Source of the DNA: Chloroflexota bacterium
GTDB lineage: Bacteria; Chloroflexota; Anaerolineae; Promineifilales; Promineifilaceae
Assembly: GCA_024223125.1 (NCBI GenBank)
Contig: JAAEOP010001293.1
Location: 1 to 6,721 of the forward strand
Direction: 5' to 3'
DNA length: 6,721 nucleotides
In this document: positions 6,651-6,721 of the stretch, one piece after another
Layout of the letters: every line of letters starts with the position of its first letter
How positions within the stretch are numbered: the first letter of the stretch is position 1
Program-made: the position numbers and the translations under genes
Notes under the pieces: generated by a model
Told to the model about the DNA's origin: nothing
What the model saw: the letters and a program-made list of their open reading frames with translations, nothing else
Database searches by the model: none

Positions 6651-6721
6651 AGACAAACGAATCAACACAGAACGGGTAGACGATCTACCCATTATCTACG
6701 GATTGTTACAAAAAATGGACA
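6637..6721 (+). CDS. IS1634/IS4-like transposase, 5' end only (DUF4277-type N-terminus)
   Basis: The gene runs off the right edge. The 28 codons visible start at ATG 6637 or the adjacent ATG 6640, with a TGA at 6631-6633 just upstream. They encode MMSVPDKRINTERVDDLP followed by IIYGLLQKMD. The ERVDDLPxIxxLLxKMx pattern is the N-terminal signature I associate with DUF4277-containing transposases of the IS1634/IS4 group, DDE enzymes that move their element by cut-and-paste. No catalytic residues are inside the window. A perfect hairpin (GGGTAGA, loop CGA, TCTACCC) lies at 6674-6690 within the first codons. The left terminal inverted repeat of the element should lie between about 6525 and 6620, but I cannot place it without the other end. 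Confidence 0.6.
   Translation, partial: MMSVPDKRINTERVDDLPIIYGLLQKMD
6674..6690 (+). repeat. Perfect hairpin in the first codons of the transposase
   Basis: Arms GGGTAGA (6674-6680) and TCTACCC (6684-6690) flank a 3-base CGA loop, a stable stem in a short coding stretch. Together with the start-codon inverted repeat it could dampen translation of read-through transcripts, as described for some insertion sequences (IS10, IS50). Chance or codon constraint is the alternative. Confidence 0.4.

Noticed and set aside
1..6721. CRISPR array, tRNA or rRNA genes
   Set aside because: No regularly spaced direct repeats of 24-40 bases and no cloverleaf or rRNA-like stretch seen; the ACGGCCGT copies are irregularly spaced inside genes.

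Overview
The window looks like chromosomal DNA from a bacterium, most likely a member of the Chloroflexota (Anaerolineae-like). This rests on three things: a membrane protein with a long Thr/Pro-rich extracytoplasmic tail, a BatA/VWA-type membrane protein with UbiB-like and AAA/TOPRIM neighbours, and an extraordinary density of the octamer palindrome ACGGCCGT. The taxon is an inference from style, not from a marker gene.

Layout, left to right. Positions 1-430 are AT-rich (about 35% GC at 181-360) and hold a small tetratricopeptide-repeat (TPR) ORF that looks like a fragment. Positions 448-2238, minus strand, encode a complete ABC1/UbiB-family atypical kinase with all the hallmark motifs. Divergently from it, a tight plus-strand run begins at 2338. 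It starts with an AAA/RecF-like ATPase that keeps Walker A and the C-terminal THSP motif but has lost its middle. A TOPRIM-like protein follows, starting at a TTG that overlaps the ATPase stop. Next come a 623-residue BatA-like von Willebrand factor A membrane protein (5-base gap) and a single-pass membrane protein with a Thr/Pro-rich tail (start overlapping or just after the preceding stop). Positions 6415-6636 are non-coding and carry two copies of a 15-bp palindrome forming a terminator-like structure. At the right edge the first 28 codons of an IS1634/IS4-like (DUF4277-type) transposase begin, with inverted repeats around its start.

How the genes relate. The ATPase-TOPRIM pair resembles the two-gene relatives of OLD-family nucleases found in defence modules. 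Because the ATPase lacks Walker B and signature regions, this copy is probably decayed or mechanistically altered. The VWA protein and the Thr/Pro-rich protein probably form an envelope operon with each other; the ATPase-TOPRIM pair may have been inserted in front of them. The AT-rich left end and the transposase at the right end suggest a locus bordered by mobile or foreign DNA.
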